Below are positions 39,001-50,866 of a stretch of DNA of 64,000 nucleotides, piece after piece. Positions within the stretch are counted from its first letter, which is position 1, and each line of letters starts with the position of its first letter. The translations under genes and the position numbers were made by a program. The notes under the pieces were generated by a model. The model did not search any database and was not told the DNA's origin. It worked only from the letters and a program-made list of their open reading frames with translations. The stretch comes from Sphagnum compactum (Eukaryota; Bryophyta; Sphagnopsida; Sphagnales), in NCBI GenBank assembly GCA_965153455.1, contig OZ234493.1, positions 29,440,213 to 29,504,212 of the forward strand, read 5' to 3'.

Positions 39001-42000
39001 ATGATGCTTACACTTTTTATTTTCTAAAAGAGAATATGTACATGACTTTGATTTAATTGCATATCTTTCTTTTTCACCACTAAACAAGCATCGAAAACAA
39101 AATTATTGTGGTTTCTATTTGTTTGTTGCAAATTTGATCAAGAAGTTCAAATGGACAAACATCTTGAGAATGACAATATTTGATAAAAAAACCATATGTG
39201 GGAGATTTCTTGACATGACATTTGATGCATCTATGATTTGCTTTCAGTTGAAACCCTCCTTTCCTCAAGAGAATATATAACAGATTCAATGGCAAGATGG
39301 AATCGTGGTCTGACCACGAGATGCCAAAATGTGGAAAACAATCAAGTTGGACTTGAGAAAACTAGCAATGGAGGCCTCACTACAGATTTAAATATTTCTC
39401 AACAAGCTAATACAAGTGACATCTTCATAATGAAGCGGAAGCTTTTTTTGAAGTGCAATGTTGCATTTCCAAGCACGGCAATTGAGGCCATGGTTTTGTC
39501 TTTTGACTATTTTCAGGTATTAAGTCATTGTAAAGACAAAGGATTGCAATTCCTACATCTTGGATTTCTTTAGACAAATTTTATGATTTTTTCAACCCAA
39601 AATTTGGGAAATTTGCATTCATCTAGTGTGAATTTGAATAATTTTGCTAAGTTTTGGGAAACTCTTGCCAAATGTATGATATCACCAAATTGGAGAAAAC
39701 TTTGTTCCAACTTCCTATCATAAAGATTGCACTTCAATTACATTCATTCGAATAGATAAGTTCAGTACCAAAATTTTGACAAGAATTGCATTAAAGTTGG
39801 GAACCCAAATCAGGAATATTACATCAATTCCTAGTGGTGAAGGTGAGCAACTGCCAATGATTCTCCGCTTGAAACATGGCCTCCCTTAGATAGCACGGTG
39901 TTATAATATATGTGAAAGGATCCATGATTAGCTTTGTTGGAATGGAGTTGGGATTGTTAGGCAGTGCATGAAGTGGTGACAGGATTTTTTACTCTTGCGG
40001 AGGTTGATGCTTTGATGTTGGGGGCGCTCCAATTAAGAGCAAATTATGGTTCAAATATCTCAAAACAACAAATCACGTACACCTATTGATCCAAGCAATC
40101 CTTTAAATATTCAAATTTCATCACACTTTAAAGAAGAAAATGACACTAAGTTCATTTACCAACTATGACTCATTACTTCATTCACCATGCAAGGGTCAGA
40201 AAAAGGCTGCAACTTCTTTATGAAAGCCAATTAACACTTGAAAATTGCTTTTCATTACAGGAACTAATGCTTAAATGTTTATGCTAAAAAATTCTTAGTG
40301 TATTTGGAGGGTACCTTATCTTCATGGATATCCTTTTTAAAAAAGAGGACAGATCTTACACCTACTTTTGCAGAGTGGGATGGATCTTACACCTAATAAG
40401 TAGGCATAAGAACTTGATTAGGCTAAATTGGAATGGACACTGAGAGGGTATTATTGTTGTTGACAAATGGAATAGAGAATTGAAAGCTGAAACATTTGGG
40501 GCCAAGGAGTTCATTCAAGGTAGGGATAAGCGATGGAACAAGGCAGTACTCAAGACTCTAGACGCATTACCAGCAGGGAGGAACTTCATTGAATGTAGAC
40601 AAGATTATATGGAGTTTTTGCAGAGTTGTTGCCCTCTTTATGGGTCCTGCTTTTTCTTTGTTAAGGCAAGTCAAATGTACATATACATCATTATAGGAAA
40701 TGTTTCTCAACTATAACTAATCTCAAAATTATAATAATGTTTTTGTTTCTTTTCTGAGTTTTTTGAGAGAATGTAATATTGAAAAAGATTGGCAATTTGC
40801 GTATTGATTAATATTAGATGCTAGCACACTCACATGGAAGTGAAAACATTTGGTGGGATGGGTGGCATATTGGATAGCAAAACAATGATCCAGAAATGCC
40901 TCTGCAAATGTTTCTAGCTATCAATGCGAGCGGTGTCCATTTAACTGAGGTTGTCACTAAGGTATCATAAAGACCTACCTCAAATTTTCTAAGCGTATTT
41001 AAAGGGAGCTTTTTAATCATAATATTGGACAAGACAAATTCCATTGTGTAAGAAATCTTCTATAATATAAGGCATCTTCATGACCAGACATGTTGGCATT
41101 TTGATTAGTTACATTGGTCTTTATGCAACATAAGGGCAACATTTTAGTGCATTCAGGGTTTCTCAACCCCATGTGACCTTAGTTAGGTTCCCGCCTTCAT
41201 CCATGGAGCTCTAAAACCATGAAAGCCTTTAAGCACATTTGGTTGTGCACAACATGTGAAACCACATTGGGAAAAAATTATGTAATGATAAAGCATCTTC
41301 ACCAATGGCTTATTGTAAACTATTTTGAAACTGGGTTTTCAATAGTGTGAAACTTGGTTTGCACTCTGGACCTACATATATGTTTTGAGCATAGTGCCAA
41401 ACAAGATGGTTAGTAAAACAAAATGACTACTTTTTATCAATCGGCCATAACTATTAGCCCAAGAGCTTGGCATTCAAATAGTCTATAACTTTTCACTGTC
41501 CAATTTTTCATGTTTAAAAATAACATGGGGGAAATAATTGACATTGTGTGTTGGATGTGATAAACACAATATATATAGGCCCAAACTTTGGGGGCGGGTG
41601 TGGAGCTGCTCTTACTAGTTCTAGATATCTTTGATGGATAGAAGACTAAATGTTCTATGAATGTGAGGGGTGTAACATGAAACTTTGACATGGGAAACAG
41701 GAATTATTTGTGCGCATGCAGTTTGTTGAAATCATGGGATGGAGCATTTCAAAATCCGATTTTTCAATCTTGTCATGCAAGGAGTATTTGTTCTCATTTT
41801 AGCCTCTGTATAAGTTATATTGTATTGGTGACTAATGTAATCCTTGAAACAAGAACAATGCCCTCCTCTCTCATTGAGATCTAAAAAATTAAAATGGATT
41901 AACCATAGTTGGAAGTGCCAATCTTCTTCATTCTGATCAAAAGCATGAGGACTAGCTAAAATATAAAAGTTGTGACATGTGAGTTATTTATCATGAGTTC

Positions 42001-42326
42001 CCTTTTTTTTTGGCAGGGGGAAAACTCGAGAGTTTTGGCTTGAAACCCAACAGGTGTGAGTCTAATAATGTTGCTCATCCCAATGGTCGATTTACAAATT
42101 GTTTGGAAGATTGAGATGATAAATTGAGATAATCTAAAACTGTCACAATATACTTGTAAAATATGATCATTTGTTAATCTAGTTCCTCTATAGTTGTTGG
42201 TCAAAAATAGAAAAAGATTTTACATAACATTGTTGAATGTTGGAGTTGCAGGGTGAAGAAATAGGGCACACAATTTGCTTATACAAAGAAGACCAAGATT
42301 GTCAGCAAAGAATGGAACAAAGATGA
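36003..42326 (+). CDS. MyTH4-FERM domain protein without a motor
   Basis: A multi-exon gene. MyTH4 exons: about 36003-36134 (FPLQQFATQF), 36263-36288 or 36329 (EPLKAPLLK), about 36526-36687 (LMAYMGDLPSK, LSDEIFFQICKQ), 36956-37058 (QKGWQALALC, YLEAHLK) and 37280-37441 (NGPRQFLPLPKEI). FERM exons: 38066-38116 (IHIHFFIPGGNCQ), 38486-38600 (STAEELTMEMVKKIGL), 39248-39516 (SSREYITDSMARWN, MKRKLF), 40447-40665 (CCPLYGSCFFFVK), 40878-40961 (MFLAINASGVHL), 42017-42053 (TREFWLETQQ) and 42252-42326 (GEEIGHTICLY, then TGA). Most junctions agree in phase. MyTH4-FERM tails bind microtubules and cargo. In plants they are known from the kinesin KCBP, where a motor follows the FERM; here a stop follows instead. 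Some exons (F2 start, F3 middle, and the link to 33,067-35,649) are unresolved, so partial decay is possible. Confidence 0.7.
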
Positions 42327-43758
42327 TTGCCCTAAAATGGAAATATTGAATTGGTGTTCCTTGTTCCTTCTCATTTCAGTACCCAACAATGCCTTGACTA
42401 CCATAGTACGATGGCAAGTTCAAGATTTCAAGGTCGAATAATAATTTTATTTGAAATAGACTAGTATTCCAAAACATTCTAAAAGATTTTCTATTTTCCT
42501 TCACAATTTTTTCCCTCTTTGAGGTTTATTTTTTCAATATTTCAAAAAATGATGTAATTAGTGTTGAAGCTGCAAAGGTACTTTGGTAATTCAATAACAA
42601 TCTATGACAATGTGACCTTGTTCAAGTCATCAGTTAAAATAAAAGAACCTATGAGATTGAATTCATTAGTACAAAATTTGAAGCAACAAAACAAAATGTT
42701 GCTTGTGGTTGTACCCATAGGTAATATCTCAATCAAAACTCAAATAGGTTTTACAATGTCTAGTTTATTCATTGACTCGTGTGTTACACTTCTTTGCTCT
42801 TTGAACCCATGTGAACAAAGAAATTTGGGGAGTGTTATATTTCCTTAAAAAAACCCCTCCTACAATCATCAATTCATGTGAGGTGCAAAATTTGTGTAAT
42901 GTTTCCAACAATCTTCCAAACCTTTGTAAAAGACTCACATTTGTATTACGTGCTCCCAATTCATGTTCCCTATGGTATCCCTCTAAGTTGATATCCATCC
43001 CATTCATGTTGTCAATGTTGATGTCCAAGCAATGGTCCACCCACAAGCCCCCTTGCTAGTCATATGTCAATTATATCACAAGTGTACATAGCTCATTCCT
43101 ACATTGCTTTAACTTTTCAACCGTTCAACAAGTGGGTTCAATCAAATTGAAAGGCACTCATAGGAATTTCATGATGTATTTGGGGGTCACCTCATATTCA
43201 TGAATATTAGTGTTGCCTTTATCAATTGAACATATATTGTAACATACATTTATAAAGTATATATGTTCATGTGGAATCCAATTTTCCTAAAAATTGGTTA
43301 AAAAATCATTATTTAATTTGCAATGACAAAATTTTCTCAAACTTCAATCATTTTCACAACATAGTTGCGAAAATGATGAAATCGCCTCCATGCACCCATA
43401 CTCACTGAAGGCTTTCTTAGGATACCAAGATTGCAGCACCCCAAATTTCTTTAAGATTTTTTTTTGGAATTTTTGCTGATGAAAATACTCAAAATTCAAT
43501 AACTTTTGCATCATAGGTCTAAAAATTTATGAAACATTTTCATGCACCTCTATTCATCAAGAGTTTTCTAAGGGTGCTAAAAACACCCAAGGGAGGGGCT
43601 GGAGGGAAGGCGGAGATCTGAATGTATTGGCCGAACTGCATTAAACCTCTTGTAATGTTGCTCATAGTGATTGGCCCCATGGTTTGGGAGTGCCAAAAGC
43701 ATTCCCCATGTAATGTGAATGGTGATAGTACTAAAGGATAAATAAGATGGTCAATGGG
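42327..43758. other. Intergenic, no gene seen
   Basis: No kinesin or myosin motor motif (P-loop or switch) was found downstream of the FERM stop. Short ORFs on both strands have no domain. The region ends at the AAT target duplication of the CACTA element. Confidence 0.45.
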
Positions 43759-43761
43759 AAT

Positions 43762-43790
43762 CACTACTAGAAATTTTGTCATATGCAACC
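43762..43790 (+). repeat. CACTA left terminal inverted repeat
   Basis: CACTACTAGAAATTTTGTCA begins directly after AAT. It pairs with the right end over 15 exact bases and imperfectly over about 28. The first TGCAAC subterminal motif follows at once. Confidence 0.93.
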
Positions 43791-44582
43791 ACCACGTTTG
43801 CAACTGGGATGCAACTACGGGTCGCATGCAACTATCTTTGGTTTTTTATGCAACTACAATGGATTTTTGCCCCCTTTTTGGGTGTGTATGCAACTATGAT
43901 CACCTTCATCCCAACCTTTGGATGATTTTTGTGATATATCATCGTATATATTTGATATGCATATACTCATAGTTGCATGTGCAACCAAAATAGGCCAACT
44001 ATGGTCTTTTGGTAAGCTGGGTACACATTTTTTGTACCCAGCGACCATTTTTTCAAACACAATTGCAGAACGCGGGAGAGTGTCGTGGTCTTCGGTGTCT
44101 GTCTCGAGCTTCTCAGCGGAACCCTAAACCTAGGCGTTGGAAACCCTAATGGGATTTCCTTCACTCTTCTCTAGGTTGTGCACAATTTCTCGTTTGCAGA
44201 TTGGGCTTTGTAAGAGGAATTGCAGAGCCCTTTTTGCTTGCTTGCTTGTTGCTTTTCCAGACTAAGAACTGCTTAGGTCTGGCTTGTTTGGTGTTTTTGG
44301 GAGAGTTCTAGGATGGTGGGAAACCAGTTAGAGTAGTACTAGTGGATATTGTTCATGAGCTTTGGAGGAGGACGGGGTGGAGAAGTGCAGAGAGAAGAGG
44401 CTTCTTTTTGTCTCTATTTCGGTAGAGGAGCGAGGCAGGAGCTTCTTCTTTGCTGCTGTGCGTGATTTTTTTTCCTTGGCAAGGATGACTTGATTTGGAG
44501 GTTATAGAGGAGGGCCCGTCGTGTTTTTGTACCACTGGTTAGATCATCGCGTTGCGTGCGAAATAGGGCAATACCGCGGCCG

Positions 44583-45340
44583 ATGGCAGCAGATGGAGAA
44601 GAGCGAGTTCTAATCACAGCACAACAGATTGTGAGATCGTTAGGCACCACAGATACTGCAATGACGGACGACATGCTCCAAATTCTCTCGAACTTTGATC
44701 ACAGATTCTCTAGCATGAATGACAAGCCCAAGAAGCTAGAGTTTAGTACCTCGCATGAGGTAGGCACAACAGCTACAGATGAGGATCTGCAGTCGAAGCG
44801 TTCCCGACCTTCTTCACGGGGTGCGGGCGGTTCGAAGATGATCGAATCGCGCCTTGATCATGCGGAGGATGTGGTGGTTCGATGGCATCTGCGATACTCA
44901 GAGCGAGCCAAGCAGCAGAGGATTTTCGAGTGCCCGGAAGAGGAGGCTTCCACTTATCTGGAAGCGGTGGACGAGGTACAGAACCTGCTGGATCAGTTGT
45001 CCGTGCAAAACAAGGAGGAGGAGCAGCAGCCTGCAACCCTGGAGAGAGCACAGAACGTGATTCAGCTGGCGATGGAGAGACTAGAGGAGGAGTTCCGCCA
45101 CTTGCTTGCGCAGAACAGCCGATCTGTGGACCCGGATTGGCTCTTTGACTCCATGGCAGTGGCTGGATCGTTCAGAAGCTCTTTCGATGACGATCATCAT
45201 CATACCGTAGATGATGCCGTAGCAGCATCGGAGATCAGCTCCTCCGGGGAGGAAGATGCCGCCGGAGATGAAGACGAAGACGTTCTCCCGGTGGCAAGAC
45301 CCAGAGAAATTGTGCCGACGACAGTGGATTTGGTGCACGC
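44583..45340 (+). pseudogene. EXO70: Captured EXO70 exon 1 (N-terminal domain)
   Basis: An open frame from ATG 44583 encodes about 252 residues of the N-terminal part of a plant exocyst subunit EXO70. It begins MAADGEERVLITAQQIV and includes ILSNFDHRFSSM, AEDVVVRWHLRYSE, IFECPEEEASTYLEAVDEVQ and ATLERAQNVIQLAMERLEEEFRHLL. EXO70 tethers secretory vesicles at the plasma membrane; the whole protein is usually above 600 residues, so this is a fragment. The frame hits TGA at 45342-45344, but GC|GTGAAC at 45340/45341 is a possible donor in phase 2. It joins in frame to the EXO70 exon at 49111. Two telo-boxes (44120-44150) lie in the presumed captured 5' region. It lies inside the CACTA element. It resembles the EXO70 B/D group, but the subgroup is not certain. 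Confidence 0.85.
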
Positions 45341-45586
45341 GTGAACGAACAACGAGAGAGGGAGAGAGAGCGCGATTTTCAGATCGATCAAAGTCATTTT
45401 TTCCTGTGTCGTTCTTGCGGGATCTGTGGCAGCAGTGGTGCTTGTGTGAAGGAATTTTTTCGTGGATTTTTATTTTCTAAAAATTTCACTTTTTTGTTGA
45501 GGATCCAGAAGAATACATATTGTGAGGTTGTGTTTTTGTTGTGGGAGTTGGGGGGGGGGGGGGAGGGTTGGAGTGAAGAAAAGAAG

Positions 45587-48500
45587 ATGGATTGGAGCAA
45601 TGTGACGGTGGAGGAGCTTGTGGATGCTCTCAAGGAAGTGGAGTGGGCCACGCCGCCAAGGCCACTGCCGGAATTCTTTCAGAAGTTTACCACCCCCAAG
45701 ACTCAATCCAAATGGAACGCTCGCCTTAAATGCAACGTTTACTAGTAAAAGCCCTTCACTTCTTCTTCTTCTTCTTTGTTTGTATGCGTGTGTGTGCGCG
45801 CTTGTGTAGTGCATCTTACTCTTTGGAAGATCTTACTCATGTAGGCAGATGCGTCAACAGCATGAATGTTTTTTTACTTTGGTTCCGAATTTTATTGTGA
45901 AGCTTTTGCTCTGGTTTCAGCCATGACCAGACACCTTCCGGTCTCCCAAAAGGTTCAGAGAGACGCAGAGATTATGATAGGATGGTGAATTTTGGGGAGC
46001 TGTGTTAGAGTCTTAGCTGGAAAACCTAGCTGGAAACCCTAAATGTTGGATCCAAATGCTGCTGTGTTTTAGGGTTACTCCTTTCACTACATCATGTGGC
46101 CATGATGTTCTTTTGTAAAATCCATCCTATGTGGTACTGTTGGTGTAGCTCAAGAACCCTTGAGCTCCCTTCTGTAGGATTTGAACTTTGTTTTTGCCTT
46201 TGAGTAACATGTGACCCTCTCTCTCTATGCCTTTGGCTTAGATGAGTGTGATTACAGGGACAAGCTAAAATCAAACAAATTTTTACCCCTCATAAGCTTG
46301 TTGCATTTTGAAAGAGGATACTAGTGACATTTTTATTATTAGAAGCTATATCTCTTGAGATATAGCCAACATCATGATGGAGTCTTCCTGCTGCTTCCAG
46401 ACATGCAACAGAAACTCAGGATGCAGATTTGTAGCATTGTTTGCCCAGGTTTTGGACTGTTCATTATATACTTATCCACACCACCCACCATCAGTCAGGA
46501 GCTGATGAAGTCAGTAGGTAGTCATGGCAGCTCATTGCTACTATTCATGATGAAGGTGATTGTCTGACACTTTATGAGCAAGTCTCATACAGTTTATGAC
46601 TGCACTTGTCGTGGAGATTGTCTGCAATATCATAGATACTTGAGTGACACATGGATTGAATTTTTCTTGCCTGTCATGAGGCTTGTGTTGTACATGAGGA
46701 CTGAACTATCAAGTTTAATAGAATAGAGTACCAGTTCTTGGTCTCTGGCAACAGGGCAGATGGACACCTACACACATGGATTGAAAGTTTGTCTCACCTG
46801 TCATTAGATCGTGTTGTACACAAGGGCTGCACTATCAAGCCTGATAGAATATAGTGCCAATTGTTGGGCTCTGGCAACAGGGTGGGCACCTGCACATGCA
46901 GATTGAAAGTTTTCTCTCACCTTTCCTTAGATTGTGTTGTACATGGGGACTCAACTATCAAGCTTCATAGAATGCAGTAGCAGTTATTGGACTCTGGCAA
47001 TAGGACCTACACCCACACATCATATTGCCATTGAAGTTCTAGCAATTGGAATTTTGTCCTTTCTTGTCTTTTATCCTCCAACATTCTTGTCCTGAAAGGT
47101 TGTCTTTATGCTCTCTGTTTTCTTCCTTCTTTCTTTTCTGGGGTTTCCTTATTTTCTTGCTGTTTCCCCTTTGTCTTTCCCTTTGTATTCCGTTCCTCTC
47201 TCTTCTTGCAGTTTTTTGGTCCTCTCTCTCTTTTAGGTTTTCTTGAGCTAAACATCATGGCTGAATTTTCCAGTTACTGATAGTCTTATGACAGAACTCA
47301 GGATTCAGTCTAAACTTTAAACTCTAAGCCCTCACCCCTTGCCAGGAACTGATGTCCCCTGTCTTTGGGCTACCAACATAATTGTGGCCATGTGGGCCTC
47401 CTTATTCATTCTAAACTGTCAAAAAGTGAAATACTCGAATTGGGGCTGCAAGACCCGATTTCCTTTTAGTAATTGGTTGTTTTGGCGAAAGCTGCTGATT
47501 ATCATTGACAGATTGGTATGAAGATTATGACCACTGAACCCATCATTGAAACTATTCTGACAATTTCTCAGAAGAATAAAAGAGGTCATGCCCTTACCTT
47601 AGGACAATCTTGGATATCACATTTGAAATAGTCTGCATTATACTCATGAGCATTTTCTCTCCTCTTTTCTAGCTCTTCTTTCAGATCATGCTTGTGAACA
47701 TGCTTCCTCTACCTTCTGGATGTTCTTTTTACAGTTATAAGTATGTGTGCAGCATTTGTGACTGCATACATCATCACATACAACACTCAATCTAATACAT
47801 TCTAAAATGTATTGGATGTGCAGCTATCGAACCAACTACTTGATCATCTTGACTCTGATGCTTGGTGAGTCAACTGATCACTGGCTAACTTGGAATTGAG
47901 ATTTTTCATATGGCCAAATGAGTCTGTGTACAGTCCAGGAGATGGTATCTGCGTTTGGTTAAGGCTGAAACATGCTAATATCTGAATACAGTCCAGAGCT
48001 TCTTTTTACTTGGAGGTGAATCATTTAAAAAAGAGTTATGATATGAGCTGCTTGAATATTTCTCAGAGTGTTTCTGATAACAAAATTGTTTGTCTACAGT
48101 GATTGCACTTCTGCGACGACCTTTGGGACTCATTGCAGTGATTTTTGCAGCTCTGAGCATTGGATGCCTGAATGACAGGTAACGTAAACTATTCTAACAG
48201 GCATGAGAAAGCTGAAGCATTGTATCACACAGCACCAGAACAAGCTCCTTTATGCATCGAGGCAAAATAGCAATTAATAGTTCCTGGGAGAGATGAAAAG
48301 TACTACTGCTTGTGCGACATTAAGAGATTGATCATTACTTCTTGAACATCCTGGCACCTTGGTTGTCATTAATGTGCTGTCTTGTCATCCTCCAGATCTG
48401 CTCAGAGCTCTGGGAACTTTTGAAAACTCTCAAATTATGAACAATATTATTCACTTTTTCTTTCTCATAACCAGTTTCTTAGTTTGTTTGCTGATGAGCT

Positions 48501-48946
48501 ATTTTGGTGAATTTGCAGTTTTGCAATGTCAGTAAGTGAAAAACTGATAAAAGCAATAAGGAAGATATCACCACCACTTGCTGCTAAGATGCGGCCACCT
48601 GTTAGGTATGCCTGAACACAACTAGCGTTATCAAACACAGATGCAGTTTCATCTCCTTACACCATACCAGATGTTTCTGGGAGTAATTGATGTTCAAAGT
48701 GACTAGTTGCCCTTAGCAACCAATTTTAGCAGAATTGGAATCCACTTTCGGCATCAGTTTCACTCATTGAAATTGAATGGCGTGTTTAGCATCCTCCACC
48801 TGTCCAGAAATTGGAAGAGCTGAATACATGGAATTTTTGCTGTGGGCTGTCCTTTTGCAGCTCAGGAACAAGAGGTCGTCCACTTAAAGGAGCAGTTTAC
48901 ATATGTGGCAAAGATCGCCGTTTCTTTGTTGTTGGCTTGATGTCAG
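45587..48946 (+). pseudogene. PRA1A: Captured PRA1 family A gene, lacks last exon
   Basis: Five exons join perfectly in phase: 45587-45744 (MDWSNVTVEELVDALKEVEW, then PLPEFF and LKCNVY), 47824-47864 (YRTNYLIILTLML), 48100-48178 (LLRRPLGLIAVIFAALSI), 48519-48605 (FAMSVSEKLIKAIRKISPPL, then KMRPPVR) and 48861-48946 (SGTRGRPLKGAVYICGKDRR). All have GT-AG borders. They match plant PRA1 family protein A, small four-helix membrane proteins of ER/Golgi trafficking that interact with prenylated Rab GTPases. About 150 residues are present. The usual final exon with the last two membrane helices (about 60 residues) was not found after the donor at 48947, so the gene is truncated. No stop or frameshift was seen in the five exons. 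Intron 1 is 2.1 kb and contains tandem repeats. The gene lies between the two EXO70 exons inside the CACTA element. Confidence 0.88.
46652..47021 (+). repeat. Three ~123-bp tandem repeats in PRA1A intron 1
   Basis: Copies begin near 46652, 46777 and 46899. Each runs GGATTGAA...CACCTGTCAT...GTTGTACA...ACTATCAAGC...ATAGAAT...TTCTTGG(G)CTCTGGCAACAGGG... Copy divergence is moderate. Function unknown. Confidence 0.75.
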
Positions 48947-49110
48947 GTATGCAACTTGATGACCATCCATGGTTTTCTTCAAAACTGTTTTTCAGATGTT
49001 GTCAGGAAGATAAGAGACCTTAGGGAAGGAGAGAAGTGCTAGAGAAGCAAAATTCAAATGACTACTTGTCACCCAAAGGAGAGAGGTGTATATTGTACAT
49101 GATGGATAAG

Positions 49111-49375
49111 TGGTGAAGTTGTAATGGGCCTTGGTAACATAGCCCAGCGAATGATTGCCGCAAATCACCAGCTTGAGTGTTGTCAGGTGTATGTGAATTG
49201 TAGGAAGGCTGTGCTGGAGGACAGTTTGTATGGACTTGGGGTGGAGAAGCTCAGCATTGAGGAGGTCCAGAAGATGCCTTGGGATATCCTGGAGGACACC
49301 ATTCGGAAGTGGATCCAGGCAATGAAAGTGGGAGCTTTGGTGTTGTTTGCAAGTGAGAAGCTGCTCTGTGAACAG
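49111..49375 (+). pseudogene. EXO70: Captured EXO70 exon 2 (middle segment)
   Basis: Preceded by GATAAG and followed by CAG|GTTTCT. It encodes about 88 residues with GNIAQRMIAANHQLECCQVY, GVEKLSIEEVQKMPWDILED and IRKWIQAMKVGALVLFASEKLLCEQ, clearly the EXO70 segment that follows the N-terminal domain. Incoming phase 2 matches the exon ending at 45340, and together they would give 341 codons. The remaining roughly 300 residues of EXO70 are not found in the element, so the copy is truncated. The 3.8-kb gap between the two exons holds the PRA1.A exons. Confidence 0.85.
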
Positions 49376-49518
49376 GTTTCTCTCATCATCTCTCACACTA
49401 ATAGTCTCAGCTTTTTTGCCTCCACAAGACCCAATGCAAATAACCATATTTCAGCTGACTCACTTTCAGTAACACCCAGCTTTGCAACCCAGTCATTGCT
49501 ATGACACCTATTACAGAG

Positions 49519-49594
49519 TAACAGGTGTTGGAGGACAAGGATGTGATTGGGCTTGGCATATGTCTGATAACAGGTGTTGGAGGACAAGGATGTG
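49519..49594 (+). repeat. 27-bp direct repeat, 49-bp period
   Basis: The phrase AACAGGTGTTGGAGGACAAG with its flanking bases occurs at 49519-49545 and again at 49568-49594. It lies just after the captured EXO70 exon. It may be a local duplication made during element assembly. Confidence 0.6.
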
Positions 49595-50263
49595 TCCACC
49601 ATGGGGTGCTAATCAAGGAGTCATGGTTCCGAGTCCAGTTAGGTGAAATTGTGGCAGGTAAAGGTAACACCCCGTTGTTGGTGCCAAATGAGAATGATGA
49701 TCCCCCACAATGTGTATTGAAGGATGTAATAGGTTCAAGCACTGTATGGGAAGGTCGTTTAATGCAAAAGCATGCTTAAGTTAAGGGCACTATAGGTCGG
49801 GAGCTAGTTGATTTTTGAATCCTAAAACCCTAATGAGTAGTTATGGCCTTTTTTGGGTGTCAATGATATTTTGGACATTGTATGGTTTAACAGACCTGAT
49901 AGAGTGATGGATTCCTGGTTGCTGTAATTGGAACAATGGCCATTAAACCCCATTGGATGGAATTTCAATGTTATTACAAAGGGTAATTTGTTGGTCACAG
50001 ATCGATGTGTGTAATATTTATTGGTTGATTTTTCAGCACTAGTGGAATATAATAGAGACCTGATATGTATAATGTACATTAGTTAAAGTAGGTGTAGGTG
50101 TGTGAGGAACCCCAATATGGGCAAGGCAATGGTTAATGCTACTAATCTAGTTGCACATGTGACTATAGTGGCACACCTCAACCTTAAAACAGCAGTTGCA
50201 TTTGTAACTAAATCTAACAGTTGTTGTGCTGCCATGTGGCACACTATAAATGGTAAGATGAAA

Positions 50264-50290
50264 AACCCTAACCCTAACCCTAACCCTAAC
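50264..50290 (+). repeat. Telomere-like CCCTAA run inside CACTA 3' region
   Basis: Four CCCTAA units lie in tandem, with two more at 50427-50438. The unit is the 6-bp TTAGGG type, not the 7-bp TTTAGGG common in plants. It is short enough to have arisen by slippage. Confidence 0.6.
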
Positions 50291-50837
50291 ACCTGTAAAG
50301 TGGGACCATGTGACACATGGCGCTTCAAGCTACCAAAATACTAGTTGCAAATGCAACTACATCGTGCAGTCACTAGGTTGTCATATGGCATCATCCTGAT
50401 AATTCAATGGGGGTTAAACCCTATAACCCTAACCCTAATCTGTGCCACGTGTACAATGACATAGCATGGTTGATCAAGCCTTAAACCCAACACGTGTCCG
50501 CACCCCAACGGCTACGACTTGGACGGTCTAGATTAATCAAAGTAATTCTTAAAATTAAATATTTAATTACAAAATAAAAGTACACGTGTTCACATACAAT
50601 TGGGTTAGCTAATTAACATGTAATGCAGTGTGAACGCAACCCCTGTAGTTGCATGTAGTCGCACTTACGACTGCTAGTATAGAGTGTGGGTGGATGAAAC
50701 CATATAACCCAACCATATATACTTGTCATATACGGACTGTCGGATGCAACTGCAATTTTGATGCAACTTGTCTTAGGCAACTAGGCGAATTTCTAGTTGC
50801 AAGTGTCGCTTGCAACTGAAAACCAGTTGCATAAGAC

Positions 50838-50866
50838 AGTTGCAAAATGGCAAATTTCTAGTAGTG
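50838..50866 (-). repeat. CACTA right terminal inverted repeat
   Basis: The element ends GCAAATTTCTAGTAGTG and is followed by AAT, matching the three bases before the left end. Confidence 0.93.

Larger units (their letters stand above)
43762..50866 (+). mobile_element. Complete Pack-CACTA (En/Spm) transposon, 7105 bp
   Basis: The left end starts CACTACTAGAAATTTTG. The right end, reverse-complemented, starts CACTACTAGAAATTTGC. The first 15 bases are identical, followed by similar CAT-TGCAAC sequence. The 3-bp target duplication AAT lies at 43759-43761 and 50867-50869, as expected for CACTA elements. Subterminal TGCAACTA / TAGTTGCA repeats crowd both ends (43,790-43,990 and 50,640-50,850). No transposase (TNP2-like) was recognised, so movement would need enzymes in trans. 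The interior carries plus-strand pieces of two host genes, EXO70 and PRA1.A, with introns kept. This shows capture of genomic DNA rather than cDNA. Clean ends, an exact target duplication and largely open captured exons suggest a fairly recent insertion. Confidence 0.92.

Noticed and set aside
42327-43760. Kinesin motor after the FERM domain
   Set aside because: No P-loop, switch or neck motif in any frame; the frame stops at 42324-42326.
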